A stretch of DNA of 64,000 bases from assembly GCF_014218705.1 (NCBI RefSeq), contig NZ_JABBJF010000001.1, positions 422,929 to 486,928 of the forward strand, in the 5' to 3' direction. The stretch's first letter is position 1. The number at the start of each line of letters is the position of its first letter. The notes under the pieces are model-generated. The model ran no database searches. It was given only the letters and a program-made list of their open reading frames with translations, and had not been told where the DNA came from. The DNA comes from Kluyvera sichuanensis (lineage in GTDB: Bacteria > Pseudomonadota > Gammaproteobacteria > Enterobacterales > Enterobacteriaceae). Shown here one piece after another: positions 63,905 through 64,000 of the stretch. The translations under genes were made by a program, and so were the position numbers.

Positions 63905-64000
63905 CTGTACGACCGGATACATAGGTAACACTTCAGACCGGGAACATAGGTAACACTTTCCTAGTCTATCCGGATAATACTACGGCTTTTCCGGTCATAG
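63905..64000 (-). mobile_element. Insertion sequence end with transposase C-terminus
   Basis: Two tandem units of ACCGG-2N-ACATAGGTAACACTT lie at about 63911 and 63936, as in terminal repeats of IS481/IS21-like elements. On the minus strand a frame ends with YDRKSRSIIRID then TAG at 63963-63961, fitting a transposase C terminus. The element continues past the window. The family is not certain. Confidence 0.65.

Overview
The window is chromosomal DNA from an enterobacterium. It reads most like the Klebsiella/Raoultella/Enterobacter group: it combines near-E. coli-like formate dehydrogenase-N, AdhP, MaeA, Tam and YddG with benzoate dioxygenase genes, a guanidine-utilisation operon and an Sfu/Kfu-type iron(III) transporter. 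The species cannot be fixed from the sequence alone.

Layout. 1-3.1 kb: the end of a benABCD operon, which takes benzoate to catechol; benA is cut by the window edge. 3.1-8.9 kb: yddG facing the ben genes, then fdnGHI with an in-frame TGA selenocysteine codon, a hairpin behind it, and NarL/FNR-like sites upstream. 8.9-9.4 kb: a CcdB-type toxin with a short, atypical antitoxin gene. 9.6-20 kb: an AraJ-like exporter, adhP, a secreted pyrophosphatase, an ABC-F ATPase preceded by a 27-codon leader reading frame and strong hairpins, maeA, and two alcohol/quinone dehydrogenases with a LysR regulator. 20-30.9 kb: small-molecule defence and metabolism genes (reductases, three SAM methyltransferases, a FlK-like thioesterase, nitronate monooxygenase, LD-carboxypeptidase) mixed with many local regulators.

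30.9-46.3 kb is the accessory part. It holds a truncated integrase and an AraC remnant; an envelope module (cytochrome b561, TPR protein, ECF sigma, anti-sigma, YceI); regulator/hydrolase/peroxidase genes; a two-gene unit of a benzoylformate-decarboxylase-like enzyme plus a cyclase-family hydrolase under a divergent LysR, which I propose degrades isatin or a related arylglyoxylate; an AT-rich block with a second MutM-like glycosylase; and an IS3 scar that cut a DMT transporter.

46.3-64 kb: GNAT, an MscS-type channel and an NAD(P)-binding protein. Then comes a guanidine operon on the minus strand: NtrC-like site, sigma-54 promoter, guanidine-I (ykkC) riboswitch, ABC transporter, two carboxyguanidine-deiminase-type subunits, a 28-codon small ORF, and a biotin-dependent urea/guanidine carboxylase. 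Next is a Fur-box-controlled ferric ABC transporter, then Nudix, AraC and glutamine amidotransferase genes, and an insertion-sequence end at the right edge.

Together the region adds aromatic catabolism, nitrogen scavenging from guanidine and iron uptake to a conserved core. Most inferred regulation sits in short intergenic regions that I read by eye; none has been tested by folding or database search.
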